Source: Nemania diffusa (lineage: Eukaryota; Ascomycota; Sordariomycetes; Xylariales; Xylariaceae). Taken from it: a DNA stretch of 64,000 nt. The stretch spans positions 3,734,001 through 3,798,000 of the forward strand of contig JBBPUQ010000004.1 in assembly GCA_038501195.1 (NCBI GenBank), given 5' to 3'. How positions within the stretch are numbered: position 1 is the stretch's first letter; every line of letters begins with the position of its first letter. The translations under genes were made by a program, and so were the position numbers. Shown piece by piece: positions 22,144 to 33,938 of the stretch. The notes beneath the pieces were generated by a model. The model searched no databases. It worked only from the letters and a program-made list of their open reading frames with translations, and was not told the DNA's origin.

Positions 22144-25100
22144 TTATTGTGATGATGAGAGCTCTGACCGCCGCCGCTCTACTACTTGCTTATTACCCTG
22201 ACCCCTGCCTACTTGCTCATCAAGCTCTTTTGAAGTAGTTCCAGTGGCCTGTAGTTCCCACTTTATATCTGTCTCGTCATATATGATACGACTACCCCTC
22301 TCGATCCAGCTGTATTCGAATTGCTCAAATTTCTTTGGGGCTGGCAAGTTCTCGAGGTCACTATATTTGATCGTTTTGGCAGATTGCAACTTTTTTATCA
22401 GATTTTGGAAGTAATTGGCGTTTTTTGGAAACCAACGAGTCAATAAATCGAGAAGTGTGATCGGGTCCGCCTGCCCCTTGATCATCTGACAAAGTAGCGA
22501 TGTATCTTTTATCAAAACAACCACATCAGGACGCTGTAGCCCACAGCCACTGAGTAGGCTAGAGAACGAAATTCTGGCTTGAGAAAAGGGTCGAAAGAGC
22601 TGCCAACCCTCGTCTTGGGGCCTCCACGGGATCCAGTACGGCCCATTCGGAGAGATTCTGCCCATGGTCAATGTTGGATCTGCTCCATGGCGAAGAAACC
22701 AGTCTATCAATGCACCGGGGCACCAAGTTCTTGGTAATCTCATGTCAAGCAAGTCCCAGAGAAGCCCTTGCCACGGGGTGGAACCAAGGGAGTGTTTATC
22801 CAAGTGAAACCTTCCCTCGTCTGCTTTGGAGTTTAAATCGAGGCCGAGAGATACGAGACTATTCGTAACCTCGATAAATCGATCCTGAGTCCAGTCAATC
22901 CCCTCGCGATAACATTCGTGAAAGAGTGAAACAAGGTAGCCTTGATAGAGCTGGGGTATAGGGCGCTTTGGGTATCTGCACCTCCTCCATTTCCAGTACT
23001 CGAAGTTCCCATAAGAAAGGGATTTAAGTGCCACATAATCGCTTGGATCTAGAAGTTGGGAAGTATCTCGTTCTATTCTCTTTAAATGGTCCGTGAATAT
23101 TCGTCCCATGAAGTCAAGAAAGAGCATAAAATTTTCGGAATCCGAACAGCGCTGACGTATAGCCATAGTGATATACGTCTTGACTGTCTCAAGTAGCTGT
23201 GGAGAGAGGATTCCAATCAATGTGTGTGGTCCCGTGATCTTCATAGCTAAGGAACCACTGAAGACACCCGTGGCCGGATGTAAGTATTTGAAACATGACA
23301 AAAGGGTGTGGCAAGCACTTTCAAAGCAATTGAAGTCTGAAATATATGGAAGCATCATCTCGACCATTTCTGGCGTTTCCAAAAACTCTATGAGCGATCG
23401 GTGAGTAAATATGACCGCTCCTGAAGCGGCCAATGGATTAGCTGTTTCGCAAGGTTTTATCTCGAGAAACCCTTTACAGCGTCCGTAGACCTTTTTGTAT
23501 GTGTTCTGAACGCGTTTCCTAAGCTCTTCTGAGACGAGCTCCTGGGTTGTGATTTTCTCGAAAACATCGTATTCCCATCTGAGATCGTCTAGGAATGACA
23601 GCTGCAGGAGGTGTATTGTTTGACGGTCGGTGGTAATACTACCAAAGCGCGTTGAAAAGAGGCCTTTTTCTTTGTCGTTGAATTGAAGGAATTGGACTAA
23701 CTTGAGAGCTCTAAAGGCCCAATTGCGGTCTGATGCGTGGATCGACTGGACTAGGTGGCGATAGAGAGGCCCTAGTTCTGTAGGATAGGCTTCAATCTTG
23801 TCTTTCAGTTCTTCTAAGTTGTCACCGGACATAAGGCCATCCTCGATTGTCGCGAGAACGAGGGACACCCAGAGAAACACACCCTCCGCTCTGTTAGTCA
23901 CTAAATTTATTATCGCCGACGGGTAATAATAGTCTTCAGCCAGTGACGACCCAGAGCTAAAAAGAGCTTTATAATCGTCGTTAGACTGGAGACGAGCGGT
24001 CACCATCCTCCTAATATCTACGAAAGTCAATTCGTGCAAGCGAAGTCTAGGGTAAAGTTTAAAGGCTTCCTGGAAAACGATATATTCGCGACTGGAAACG
24101 CAGATTTTGAGCAGCGTGGGATATTCTTTTGTCCATGTCTCCATAGTCCTTATAAGGTCCAAATGTCGCCCGTCGAACTCGTCAAGTCCATCGATAAAAA
24201 GAGCGAACTTGTCCGACCGGGTCTGAGCGGCATGCACGAGTAAGTTCTCCAGCCCCTGTTGGAAATCGCGGTACTCTAAAGCACTTGATAAGCCTGGTTG
24301 AGTAAGCAACAAGTCCCAAACTTCAGGAAACGCCGTGGGAATGAGATCTTGGTTCTCGTAGAGTATAGAGTAGACGAGGCCACACAAAAGCCCCTTGAGG
24401 CTTTTCTGTCCGGCGTTTCCAGGTCTCCAGAAGAAAAATTGTCCAAGGCACAGTCGAGATCCTTGGCACCAATCGTTTAGGTGACGTCGGAGTTCGGGGT
24501 GTCGGCAGATGTACTTCATCAACGTAGACTTTCCGGCCCCAGGTTTTCCAGACACGTGAAAGAAGCCGCTTCCCATTCGCAGCCAAGTAATGAACGCTTC
24601 TCGGGTCTTTTCTTTGGCCGCTCTCTCGTCATCGAAGCGCCAGACCCACGGGAGACGATCTTGCCCGAGCGGAACCGACTCCTCATCACTGTCTGTTGTT
24701 TTAGCTAGCAACCACTGGAAAGTTTCTTCGTGGGCATAGGCAACAGTGTCGAAGCGCTCATGAATACCTGTGAAACGGAGCATATCGAGTATGGTTTGTT
24801 GCCTCCTCTGTACTAGTGATTTATTGTAGTTCTGAATCAATGTTTGCAGTGTGCTCAAGATATCTTCACCAACATGTTTTGAATCATTTAAGCTCTTCGC
24901 CATAGAGTTTAGCACAGCTAACTGACTTTGTACTAGCTGTCCGTCACCGGCTATATCGTCTAATTTCTTGTTGGTTTCATCTCTGGGCAGTGCTTAGTAG
25001 TAAATCAAAGAAAAAGGGTTGATTCAGTTCAACTTTTTAAGCCATAAGCTGTTTGCTGCTCCTAACTTACCGAGAGATAAGGATTAGATGAAGACTCAGC

Positions 25101-25474
25101 TGGCTTCGATAGATCTGCAACCGGCCCTCGAGGTCCTGAAAACGGGATTTTTTAAGCTCGTTTTTTATAAGAGCCTTAAATCCATGCCATTTTGATTTTG
25201 GATCACTTGGTTTGAGCTGGGCAAGCTCCGAGATCAGGTCTTCAGACACCCGGACACATTCGCCCGCCAGCTGGCCGATATCTCCTGCATGAAGGGGTAA
25301 GCGCTGTGGAATTAGAGTATTCGCGATGTCCCTTAATCGCTGAGCATCAGTGTCCAAGTCTGGATCAATAGCTCCCAATTCACGAAGATTCTTCGCCTTG
25401 CCGACGAGCTGGAGGCTGTATTCCAGAAACTGGAAGATGTTGGCTGCGACGCTAAGGGCGGCAAGTCCCTCCAT
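22144..25474 (-). CDS. NACHT-domain NLR (STAND) protein
   Basis: Two exons: 25474-25071 and 24982-22144, with an 88-bp intron (GTAAGT donor, TACTAAG branch, CCCAG acceptor), giving 1080 residues. The start MEGLAALSVAANIFQFLEY is the usual opening of the helical N-terminal domain of fungal STAND proteins, so the ATG at 25474 is preferred over an in-frame start 22 codons upstream. The NACHT NTPase has Walker A GKPGAGKS (residues 280-287) and Walker B ALFIDGLDEFDG (395-406), followed by the winged-helix region commonly annotated DUF7791 (about 540-640). The C-terminal 400 residues lack WD40, ankyrin or TPR repeats. Proteins of this class sense non-self or stress and trigger cell-death-like reactions; some are heterokaryon-incompatibility genes. 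It lies next to a modin-like gene and 5 kb from a HET-domain gene. Ligand and effector mechanism cannot be inferred. Confidence 0.92.
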
Positions 25475-25960
25475 TATGGCATGAGAAAGAGGAACAAAAT
25501 AAAATTTAGTGGATTTGAATATTCTTGTCAGCGGTAGCATGTAGGAACATGAGGTGAGATACCAAATTACATCCGCGAAGGGGACAGAGGTTCGGGTTCG
25601 TGTAGGCTGAGTTGTGGCTGAGCTGTAAGTCTTGCTTGGATTAATCTAGTCTAGTGCAGTGGGTTCGTGTTGACTGTATTCTACAGTACCTATAATTAGC
25701 TACATAGGATTTTCTTTTAGCTGGGTAGGTAGGCAGGCTAGTCCTCAGTGACTTCAAGTTCTCAATCGATTGATATCCCATTTATCAAGTGCCTAGGTAG
25801 AGGAGAGGGCGTTTCAAGGTAAATACAGTAGGCTATAGTGGTCTAAAGATTTTCATGTTTTGGGAATTGATTAGGGAGTATTTTGTCTCCTATAAATTAA
25901 GTCAAGGCCGCCCAACCATGTCTTTTGGTTCTCGTCAAGTATATTTATCAATGCCAATGA
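25475..25960. other. NLR promoter region
   Basis: Upstream region of the NLR gene and 3' flank of the cupin-like gene. No gene was seen. Confidence 0.6.
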
Positions 25961-27367
25961 TTATATACTAACCCACATAGGGGATGTTCTACGATACGCG
26001 CCCGGATTGAATTCTTCTTGGTCTCCGACATCCAACTCGCCACGGCCTAGAAACCACGTAACGGTTCCATGCAGCTCCAGGCCGTTATTGATGCTTCTAA
26101 CGCCGTAGAACCACCCTTCTGGGATCAACAAGCCGTGTCCGGGTATCAATTCCGCAATGAGAATGTCCCCAGATTCGGCCAGTTCGTCTTCGAACTCGCG
26201 CGTCCACGTCTTGCCCGGGAGCGCGAGCTTCGTTGCTCCAAACGGAAAACGTTGGGTAATGCGCTCCCCACTGTGTTTGGGCAACCGCGGGTGAAAATCC
26301 AGCGGCTTCCCGTCGAGCAATTTCAAACGAGGCGGTATCAATGTTACAATGCTGTATCCGGCCAGTTGTCCGACCACGACAGTGCTCTTTTTGTAGCGGC
26401 GCATATCGCTGCGTAACGGTCGTACTCCAGCGCGGATACTGCATGACTTAGCGTGGTAATGCGACAGTCCAATACTTCGGAGAATGCGCGGGAATGGAAA
26501 CTCTTCCGTCAGCTCTTTTTGGAGGACCACTAGACTGGTTATCCTAGTGATACACGCAGGGTGGTGCTGGGTATCTTCTGGGGGGCCTTGGAACGGGAGC
26601 ACTGGGTTCATGGCAAGATTCTGGCTTTGGTTGTACTGATGCACTGCACGGATAAAACTTAGCGGTGCCCTGAAGGGTATCCAGACCTGTGGGTTGGCTT
26701 GGAATGTTTCTTGTAATTCGATAATGGTTTTTTCGAACGGATAATCTTTAAAACTCGACTGTGATATCCAATCCCTGAAGCTGAGGAGAGGTGGATAGTC
26801 TCCCTCAAACGAAGCTCGCTCGATTTTGCACTCGGCTTCGAGATCGTCAAACACGCTCCTCATGTCGGCGGCTTCGGGACTCGGAGTCAAGTTTCTTTGA
26901 TTGCGGCCTGTAGCAGCGCTTTCAAGGATGGTTCTGAGAAGGTCGAAACCAGGCTTAGAAATACCCTCCGCATGCTTTCGCGGTGTTTTGAAGGAGACTT
27001 CCTGGTCGCCTGTGAGGTCAAACCATGACTGGCTGTCTAGAAACCCCGGCAAGTTGGCAATAAGCAGGGGATGCCCATTTTTGAGCTTGTTTGTGTATAT
27101 CTTCACCAGCTTATAAGGTGTGACCTTATAGGAGTTAACCGGACGTAGCCGCGGGAAAAGACGTTTGCGTCGTCGGATCCTTAGACCTTGGTGCGATCGA
27201 GTCCACGACTCTGTTGGTGGTGATGCGGGCGGCTTTGGTGGTTGTGGTGTCTCAACGCCGAACGTCGTAGTTGCAATGCTCCGAGAAGAATGGATGGGCT
27301 GTAAGCGCCTGGATCCGAGGCGACGACTTAGAGCTAAGAGCGCGTTGATAGCCGCAGGTATATTCAT
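25961..27367 (-). CDS. Mitochondrial cupin/JmjC-like protein, function unknown
   Basis: Single exon of 468 codons. Residues 1-40 are Arg/Ser/Ala-rich without acids (SRRLGSRRLQPIHSSRSIAT), a good mitochondrial presequence. The body has no strong family signature until the C-terminus, where GDILIAELIPGHGLLIPEGWFYGVRSI with TVTWFLG (about residues 405-455) copies the last strands of cupin_8/JmjC-type dioxygenases (GDxLfIPxGWWHxV...sxNxWF). In that family the His in WWHxV binds Fe(II); here it is Tyr (WFYGV), so the metal site is probably lost. I therefore call the fold, not an enzyme. The frame is continuous and the codon pattern normal, so the gene is likely real. Confidence 0.75.
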   Translation of the reverse strand: MNIPAAINALLALSRRLGSRRLQPIHSSRSIATTTFGVETPQPPKPPASPPTESWTRSHQGLRIRRRKRLFPRLRPVNSYKVTPYKLVKIYTNKLKNGHPLLIANLPGFLDSQSWFDLTGDQEVSFKTPRKHAEGISKPGFDLLRTILESAATGRNQRNLTPSPEAADMRSVFDDLEAECKIERASFEGDYPPLLSFRDWISQSSFKDYPFEKTIIELQETFQANPQVWIPFRAPLSFIRAVHQYNQSQNLAMNPVLPFQGPPEDTQHHPACITRITSLVVLQKELTEEFPFPRILRSIGLSHYHAKSCSIRAGVRPLRSDMRRYKKSTVVVGQLAGYSIVTLIPPRLKLLDGKPLDFHPRLPKHSGERITQRFPFGATKLALPGKTWTREFEDELAESGDILIAELIPGHGLLIPEGWFYGVRSINNGLELHGTVTWFLGRGELDVGDQEEFNPGAYRRTSPMWVSI

Positions 27368-28009
27368 CTCGCAGCAGAAGCAGATGATTTATTTCAGAGT
27401 CCTAAACTCCTAGTGACTAGGTAGGTTAGTCTATATAAAAGTGCAATCTAAGATCTAAATCCTAGAGTGTTACTAGTCCATATGCGGTTAGTTCATGACG
27501 GCCTTAAATAGAACGCGCGGTGAATTTCAGGCATCTTGATTGGTCACTTACTAGGTTATCGATACGGTCCGACTATTAATCCTTATCTAGATTAGGAATT
27601 GAATAGGAGAGACGGAGAGAGGTCAATAATATCAGAGCGGCTTAAACTACCATAGGCTCAATGAAAAAAAAAAAAAATTTAGAAAAGAATAGAAAGAAAA
27701 AAGGTTCCTAGACTAAATAATCCGTTTCGCGTTCAGATGCTCTTTACCCCTCCTTTTCGCCCCGTTATGTGCATAGCGTTAATGTTTCCCCAACTACAGG
27801 CTCATAACCACTTCTGAATTCATTGTAAAGAATAATATAAACCGCCACGGGAGCTTACCCTATCCCTTCAAGTCTGATCCTGGTGATTATATAGCTACGT
27901 TTTGGGAAGAAACTCATATATAATGGACGCTCGGATTTTAGTACCAGTTGCAAAACCTACCCCTATAACGGCTCTTCTACCATCTGTAATTAACCGAGAA
28001 GGGTGATTT

Positions 28010-28044
28010 TTAGCCAGGAAAGGTACTGTTTATATGTAGGCTAA
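28010..28044. promoter_or_regulatory. Candidate XlnR/Xyr1 site pair upstream of xylanase
   Basis: TTAGCC at 28010-28015 and GGCTAA at 28039-28044 form an inverted pair about 600 bp before the xylanase start. GGCTAA is the known core of XlnR/Xyr1, the ascomycete activator of xylanase genes. Motifs this short occur by chance, so the case rests on clustering near a GH11 gene. Confidence 0.4.
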
Positions 28045-28499
28045 CCTTTACACTACTACAGATATGATGTCGTGAGATGGCTCTACTAACAAGGTAACTC
28101 GAAGCTGTATGCAACGGTAGAGTCGGTCAGTAGCCGAGGTGTCATACGAGCGATAATAAACCCATCTGCGATCAAAATGCGCCTATAAGTGATCAGGCTG
28201 AGTCGGTGTCCATGCCCAACTGGATTGCCATGGAATTATCCCCTGCTAGGCTTGTTTCTAGCCGAATGTCCTGCACCCCAGATGTATTCCCATCGTCCGG
28301 TTGCGAGCCGGTAATCGACTTCAGATACGTATGGAGCCTGACCCGAACTTGGCATCTCCCCATACTTGAAAAAATGCCTAAAGAAGATAGAAAGAGTATA
28401 AATATCCAATCTCATTGGTTGGTGTTAATGACAGATGCAACACCTAATCAAGCCCATAGGGTCTTGATGGAGACCAGCCCCGGAAAGACCACGAGGGTT

Positions 28500-28505
28500 T
28501 TAGCC
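28500..28505 (-). promoter_or_regulatory. Candidate XlnR/Xyr1 site, proximal
   Basis: TTAGCC, reading GGCTAAAA on the minus strand, lies 135 bp before the xylanase ATG. It is a third GGCTAA-type site in this upstream region. Confidence 0.4.
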
Positions 28506-28639
28506 TAAACAACGCGATGATCCGTGATGATTGAATACTCAGGAAATTTCTATACCTTTTGACAATTTATAAGAAGATGGCGCTTCCCCTAGGGAGATAA
28601 AGGGGTATAGTTCAGTCATTCGTCAACAACTTGCTCATC

Positions 28640-29535
28640 ATGTTGTCATCTTTCGTCCTCGCAGCTGTTGCCCTGCTTCCAGGCGCTTTGTCCCTCCCCC
28701 AGCTTGGCGAGCGCTTCCACGGGGAAGACTCGAACGCCACCCTCGAGACTCGGCAAGGTTACTTCTGGTCGTATTGGTCTGAAGGCACCGGCAACTGGAG
28801 GTGCAACAATGGCGCCGGGGGTTCGTATACAGCGACTTGGTCAGGAAACAACGGTGGATTCGTTTGTGGCAAGGGTTGGAACCCCGGTGGCAGTCGGTAC
28901 GTCGGGCAGCCCAACAAGAATAGCTCCTAAGGCGCTAATACTAACGTGGCATGATAGAGCTGTGAAGTACTCTGGTACTTACGAGCCAAAGGGGCCAGGA
29001 TACCTTGCGCTTTACGGCTGGACGACGAACCCGCTCATCGAATACTACATCATGGATTCACATGGCGATCTCGCACCCAACGAGCCGTGGACTGCCAAGG
29101 GCAACTTCACAATCGACGGCGAGGGCACCTATGCAGTATACACTAGCACTCGAGTTAATAAGCCATCTATTGTCGGCACGGCAACCTTCCAACAATACTG
29201 GGTAGGTAACTCCGAAGAGAACAACTTCTTAACTAATTTCTGTATTCATTGATATATAATTTCCTGCGCATCTGCTAAATTTTATGTCCTAGTCTGTCCG
29301 TACCGAGGCCAGAGTCGGCGGAACGATCACTACTAGCAAGCACTATGATGCGTGGCGATCATACGGTATGAATCTTGGAGGCCATAACTACAGTAAGTAT
29401 CCAAACTCTATGATATAATATTGTAGTATATCTAATTCCCGAACTAACTTGTAACGCACAGTGATTCTTGCAACAGAAGGTTACACAAATGGTGCGAATG
29501 GGCCCAGCGGATCGTCCTCTATCAACCTTGGTTGA
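28640..29535 (+). CDS. GH11 endo-1,4-beta-xylanase
   Basis: Four exons: 28640-28896, 28958-29201, 29293-29392 and 29462-29535, encoding 224 residues. Introns have GT-AG ends, and intron 1 has an ATACTAAC branch. Residues 1-19 form a signal peptide ([19 protein letters not shown]). The catalytic domain is a classic GH11 beta-jelly roll: [56 protein letters not shown] and ILATEGYTN. The nucleophile is Glu114 (PLIEYY) and the acid/base is Glu206 (ATEGY); the 92-residue spacing fits the family. It cleaves internal beta-1,4 linkages of xylan outside the cell. No carbohydrate-binding module is present. Regulation by a xylanase activator is suggested by GGCTAA-type sites upstream. The gene looks intact. 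Confidence 0.96.
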
Positions 29536-30751
29536 GTTGGAGCACAAGGTCGTCAGAATGTTGAGCGCTCATTGCGACGCAACTTGTTTTGTATGTATCT
29601 AGCAGCGCGAACTGCTTAAAGGCAGATTTATAAATAGTAAACACCTAGCCCCTATGGTCCTGTTTATATGGAGTGAGATTAACATGTCTTCGCCTCGTTG
29701 GGGTGGCATATTGGTACATTATAACGCCAAACAACATTTCCGGTATAATATGATAGTAAGCACTGCTCACAAGGCGCGTGGCAGTAATAACGATATACGC
29801 TTAAGTAATAGGGTCTAGCGACATATATACTCAGCACAATCATAATAAGCACATCTACGATATATTAGTTCAGTAGGATGAATGCACTGACTTGAGTCTT
29901 GAGATAGCAAGCCACTCACATCGATTCTTCCGTATTTAAGATACACGGCTCCAGTCTGGGTACTGCAGCGTCTATTAACTACGGACTTTGCTAATTAGAT
30001 CAGCTTATCTGTAACCTACTGTTTCCATAGTAGCCAGGTTTAGGTATGATAACAAGCCTCTTCGCATACCATAAGTAACTAATTGTCTTAACTAAGTGCC
30101 ATATAACTTAAATACAATAAAATACCACGGCACTACTAAAATTAGAACATTGGCAAGGTTAAGGTCTTAACCGTTTGCAGTATATGGGGCCGTGACAGTG
30201 CTGCTCTAATTATTGTTACTGACGTTCTGAATAGACTACATAGGGAGTGGTTTTGTACAAAATAATTTTTAATTAACTTCGACGGCAGAAAATCTACCAC
30301 TACATTTGCATTTTTATCGCGGTCGCTGCTATTGTCATCTATGGCCGGGTCTGTGCTGATTACCTTATCCTTGTCGCCAAGCCCGATTGTAGATGATGAT
30401 AACCACCATTTTATATACGAATCTCTTTAACCAATCTTAAAGTTATATACAACGTTTGAAATAACTATATGTATGTCTATTAGAAGGACTATCGAAAGCA
30501 AAATGATCAGTCCCAGAAACAAGAGTTAGGTTACCAACGACGGGATTTAGAGCCATCCTAAGCGAATCTCACCTTTCGGCCTTTCCTAATTGGGAGTTTG
30601 TTCCTCGGAGGATTCAGCTGACACGTCACACAAACAGAACAGGACGAGCTCTAGATAGGTATCTGACCTTATCCAATTGGCGCATTTATGACAAGTTAGG
30701 TAACAGCTCCTATCACTCACGGCTTTGTATTTACTCGCAAAATCAATCATT
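29536..30751. other. Intergenic, no gene seen
   Basis: A+T-leaning DNA with frequent stops. The right end holds the HET gene promoter. No RNA gene or repeat was recognised. Confidence 0.6.
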
Positions 30752-32609
30752 ATGCGTCTTGTCCACGCTAGTTCTCTGCGTCTCTGTGACTTCACGGGCC
30801 GGGCCGTGCCCCCCTACGCTATTCTCTCCCACACGTGGGGCGAGGAGGAAGTCAGCTTCAAAGATATGACAAAAGGTAGAGCGCCGGGTCTAAAGGGGTA
30901 TGCGAAAATCCTAGCGTGTTGTAAACAAGCCGAACTTGATTACCTCGAATATGTGGCAAGTGTATTGTATCCCCGTCATCGCCTGTGCTAACATATTACT
31001 TTGGTGAGCAGTGGATTGACACTTGTTGCATCGACAAGCGGAGCTCCGCTGAACTGTCAGAAGCTATCAATTCTATGTACCGCTGGTATTCAAGAGCCGA
31101 AATCTGCTATGCTTATCTCGCGGATGTCACTTGGCCTTGCGGTTCCAAGCTCCATAATAAAACAACAGTAGATGAGGGTCTTCCATCAAATTTTTTATCA
31201 AGCAGATGGTTTTCTAGGGGCTGGACTCTGCAAGAATTGATTGCGCCACCGGCTTTAGCCTTCTACTCCAAAGAATGGTCTAGAATCGGTAACCGAAAAA
31301 CCTTGCGAGATACGATCGCGAAGCTGACTGGCATTACTGCCCGCGCATTAGACGGCAATCTCGACGGAATCAGCGTCGCCCAGAAGATGTCGGTAAGTTA
31401 TTGGTTTTGGTCTGATATATACATATACCCTGCCTTTTATATCATGTAGCTATATATTTCCCCTTGCATTTAACGCTAATTTGAGACTACCGGTAGTGGG
31501 CTTCTAAAAGGCAAACTACTAGGATAGAAGACGAGGCATATTGCCTGCTAGGTCTTTTCCGCGTATCTATGCCTCTAATATACGGGGAGGGGAGAAGGGC
31601 GTTCCGTCGACTTCAGGAAGAGATCATTAAACAGTTAGATGACGAGACTATTTTTGCATGGATTAGGTACGAGACATGGCATGGCTTGTTATTGGCATCA
31701 TCACCAGCCGATTTTGAAGCCTCTGGGCCCTTCGAATGCTCCGACATACGGGGCAAACATTTCGAGGGTCAAACGCCCTGGAATTCGTCCCCTTTCGCGG
31801 TCACTAATAAAGGTGTGCAAATTTCATTGCCAATAATCGAACATCAACCTATGGACTCGTTCCCAAAATTGCTATGCTCACCTGAGAAAGACTATGGATA
31901 TGAGAGGAGTGGTACTAGGCTATGTTCTTTCGCAATATTGAGGTGCCATCAGGTAGCGCGCAAGGACGAATACGTTGCTATCCCTCTCGACCGTGAAAAG
32001 GGGACTATTGCTACATATACTCGACGTAGTAACTGGTTAGTTTCAGTACCCACGAGTAGTGTCACCGACATGGCTACTATGAAGCAAATCCTAATTTCTA
32101 CAAATCCCAAATCAATCGACACAGGCCACTATTCTCGCCTATTTAACCGCCGACTCATCATTATCCAGCCGCTCCCACCCACCCTAGCCCCTGTCACATT
32201 CGTAAGAATCCTAGAACCAGAAGGCGGATGTACATATGGAGACCCCCATTTTCACGACAATAACGCTATATCGATAAAGAGCCCATTCCAGCACGTATTT
32301 TTTGATGGTTTCCAGTTTTACGGGGGAAATCCACTTGTACTAATGTTCAAGAGCTCTCAGGGAGCTACGGTATTAATATCAATTGCACCCACTCAAGACG
32401 ACAGAATAGTGGCTACTATCTCGTGTGGTAATGGCGAGGCAGACGGTGATTGGTGTTACGATCAAGCGTCTCGCGACATATTAGGATACGAGACCCGACA
32501 GGTTATTGCTAAGATACCTGCAAGCGGTTCAAACACAGTATTTATTGACGTATCAGCCCATGTTGAAGATGCTGACCATGCTTGGGTTGTGGCCATTGAG
32601 CCAGTCTAA
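30752..32609 (+). CDS. HET-domain (heterokaryon incompatibility) protein
   Basis: Three exons: 30752-30955, 31012-31392 and 31497-32609, encoding 565 residues. The start MRLVHASSLRL and PPYAILSHTWGEEEVSF, followed by WIDTCCIDKRSSAELSEAIN, YAYLAD, SRWFSRGWTLQELIAP and EDEAYCLLGLF, give the full HET domain (PF06985), about residues 20-270. The first intron uses a GC donor (GTG|GCAAGT) with a TGCTAAC branch and CAG acceptor. This is the only choice that keeps the invariant YVWIDTCC. The C-terminal 270 residues form the poorly characterised tail common to HET proteins. HET domains trigger programmed cell death when fungi fuse with genetically different partners. Here it is a stand-alone HET protein, without NACHT or WD40 parts. 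The gene lies 5.3 kb from the NLR. Confidence 0.92.
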
Positions 32610-33938
32610 ACAGGGCGAACCATGATAGTCAAAGAATACCTACTAGCTAAATAGGCTATTGATGTATACGTATATAGCTGTTTCACTCAATTTATAAGTT
32701 CAAGTTAATTACTTCTTACTCATTCATTACCAGGAATACACGTTCACGAATCTCCAAATATTCCTGTTGCGGGGTTGAGATCACTAAAAGAAGAGGTGAC
32801 GGGAGTCGTAGAGGGATTAGGGCAGTGGTCGGAAGCTAAAATCAGATCTTACATCTAATAGATATAATTATTGTTTATGTTAGACTGAATTTATGACTTT
32901 GTTCAAATAAATACGAGCCTTTGTTCCTGTGCTATGTTAACTCAATTCTCAGTCCTCTCTTTCATTTGTTCCGATTTGGGCTTACTATAACCGAGTTAAA
33001 AGTTCTATAACTACATGCCATTAATAGCAATGGCTCTGCTACTATACACCCAACCCTTCCAATATTCCTTTACAGACCCCGGGATGACTAATGGGCTGCC
33101 GTATAGCATCAACTAGATATTTCACGCTATAGGTATTAGAAAAGCCTTCTAAGTAAGATGTCAGAGGATTAGGTCACAAAGTGAGTGGGAGACCTATGGC
33201 AGCTAGGAATAAGGGTGTCGTATAGGTCTCAATAGATAGATTCATTGACTTCTGACACTCCAGGCCCCTAAAAGGGGACTGGAGGTCCCATATATATAAC
33301 CAAAGCCATAGATAATATAACCACCTATAAGGCCTAGTCACTTTATGACCTGAAACAAAAGGATTAATAACCTTTAACTAATATTATTGCAATAGCGATT
33401 TAAACTAATAATTTTAGCTAGACTTTATAAGTGGGAGCTACAGATAGACCCCAGTTCTGTAGGGCACAAGTTGTATGAGAGACTTTATCTCTGGTTTTTA
33501 CAAATTATAATCCTAGAGACCTCTTATTGGCCCTTCACTATCTATGCGCATATTTTCAATTCCAGTTTACTGTACAATATTATGTAAAACTATGTTGTTC
33601 AATTTATATTACAACTAAATTATTTCTTGATAGCATTAGTTTCGATTATGAATATTCTTTAGCTGCTACACTAGTTCACGTAATTTCAAGTAAAGCTAAT
33701 ATGTGTAAATAGTCTCACAACAATAGCTAGGCGAAAAGTTCCTGAAACAATCAATACATTGTTTACTTTACTAAGTCTATATGATGATTATTCTAAAACG
33801 TAAAGGAGTGAGTGCTAAGAAACACAATATTAAGGAATGTATGCCCGTGTGAACTCCGAGCCAATATTTTAGAAATCAGCAAATTCCACCCTCCTAGCCC
33901 AAATGTGCCGTGCCCATTAACCTCACAACCCATTACGC
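32610..33938. other. Intergenic, no gene seen
   Basis: A+T-rich with frequent stops. The frame at 33527-33712 is not convincing. No RNA gene was recognised. Confidence 0.6.

Larger units (their letters stand above)
27368..28639. other. Intergenic, xylanase upstream region
   Basis: No supported gene; the 28206-28508 frame has no family resemblance. It contains an oligo-A run (27663-27677), candidate xylanase-regulator sites (listed separately) and a possible carbon-catabolite-repressor site (CTGGGG on the minus strand, 28276-28281). Confidence 0.55.

Noticed and set aside
28206..28508. 100-codon frame upstream of the xylanase
   Set aside because: No recognisable domain; it lies in the promoter region with candidate regulator sites.
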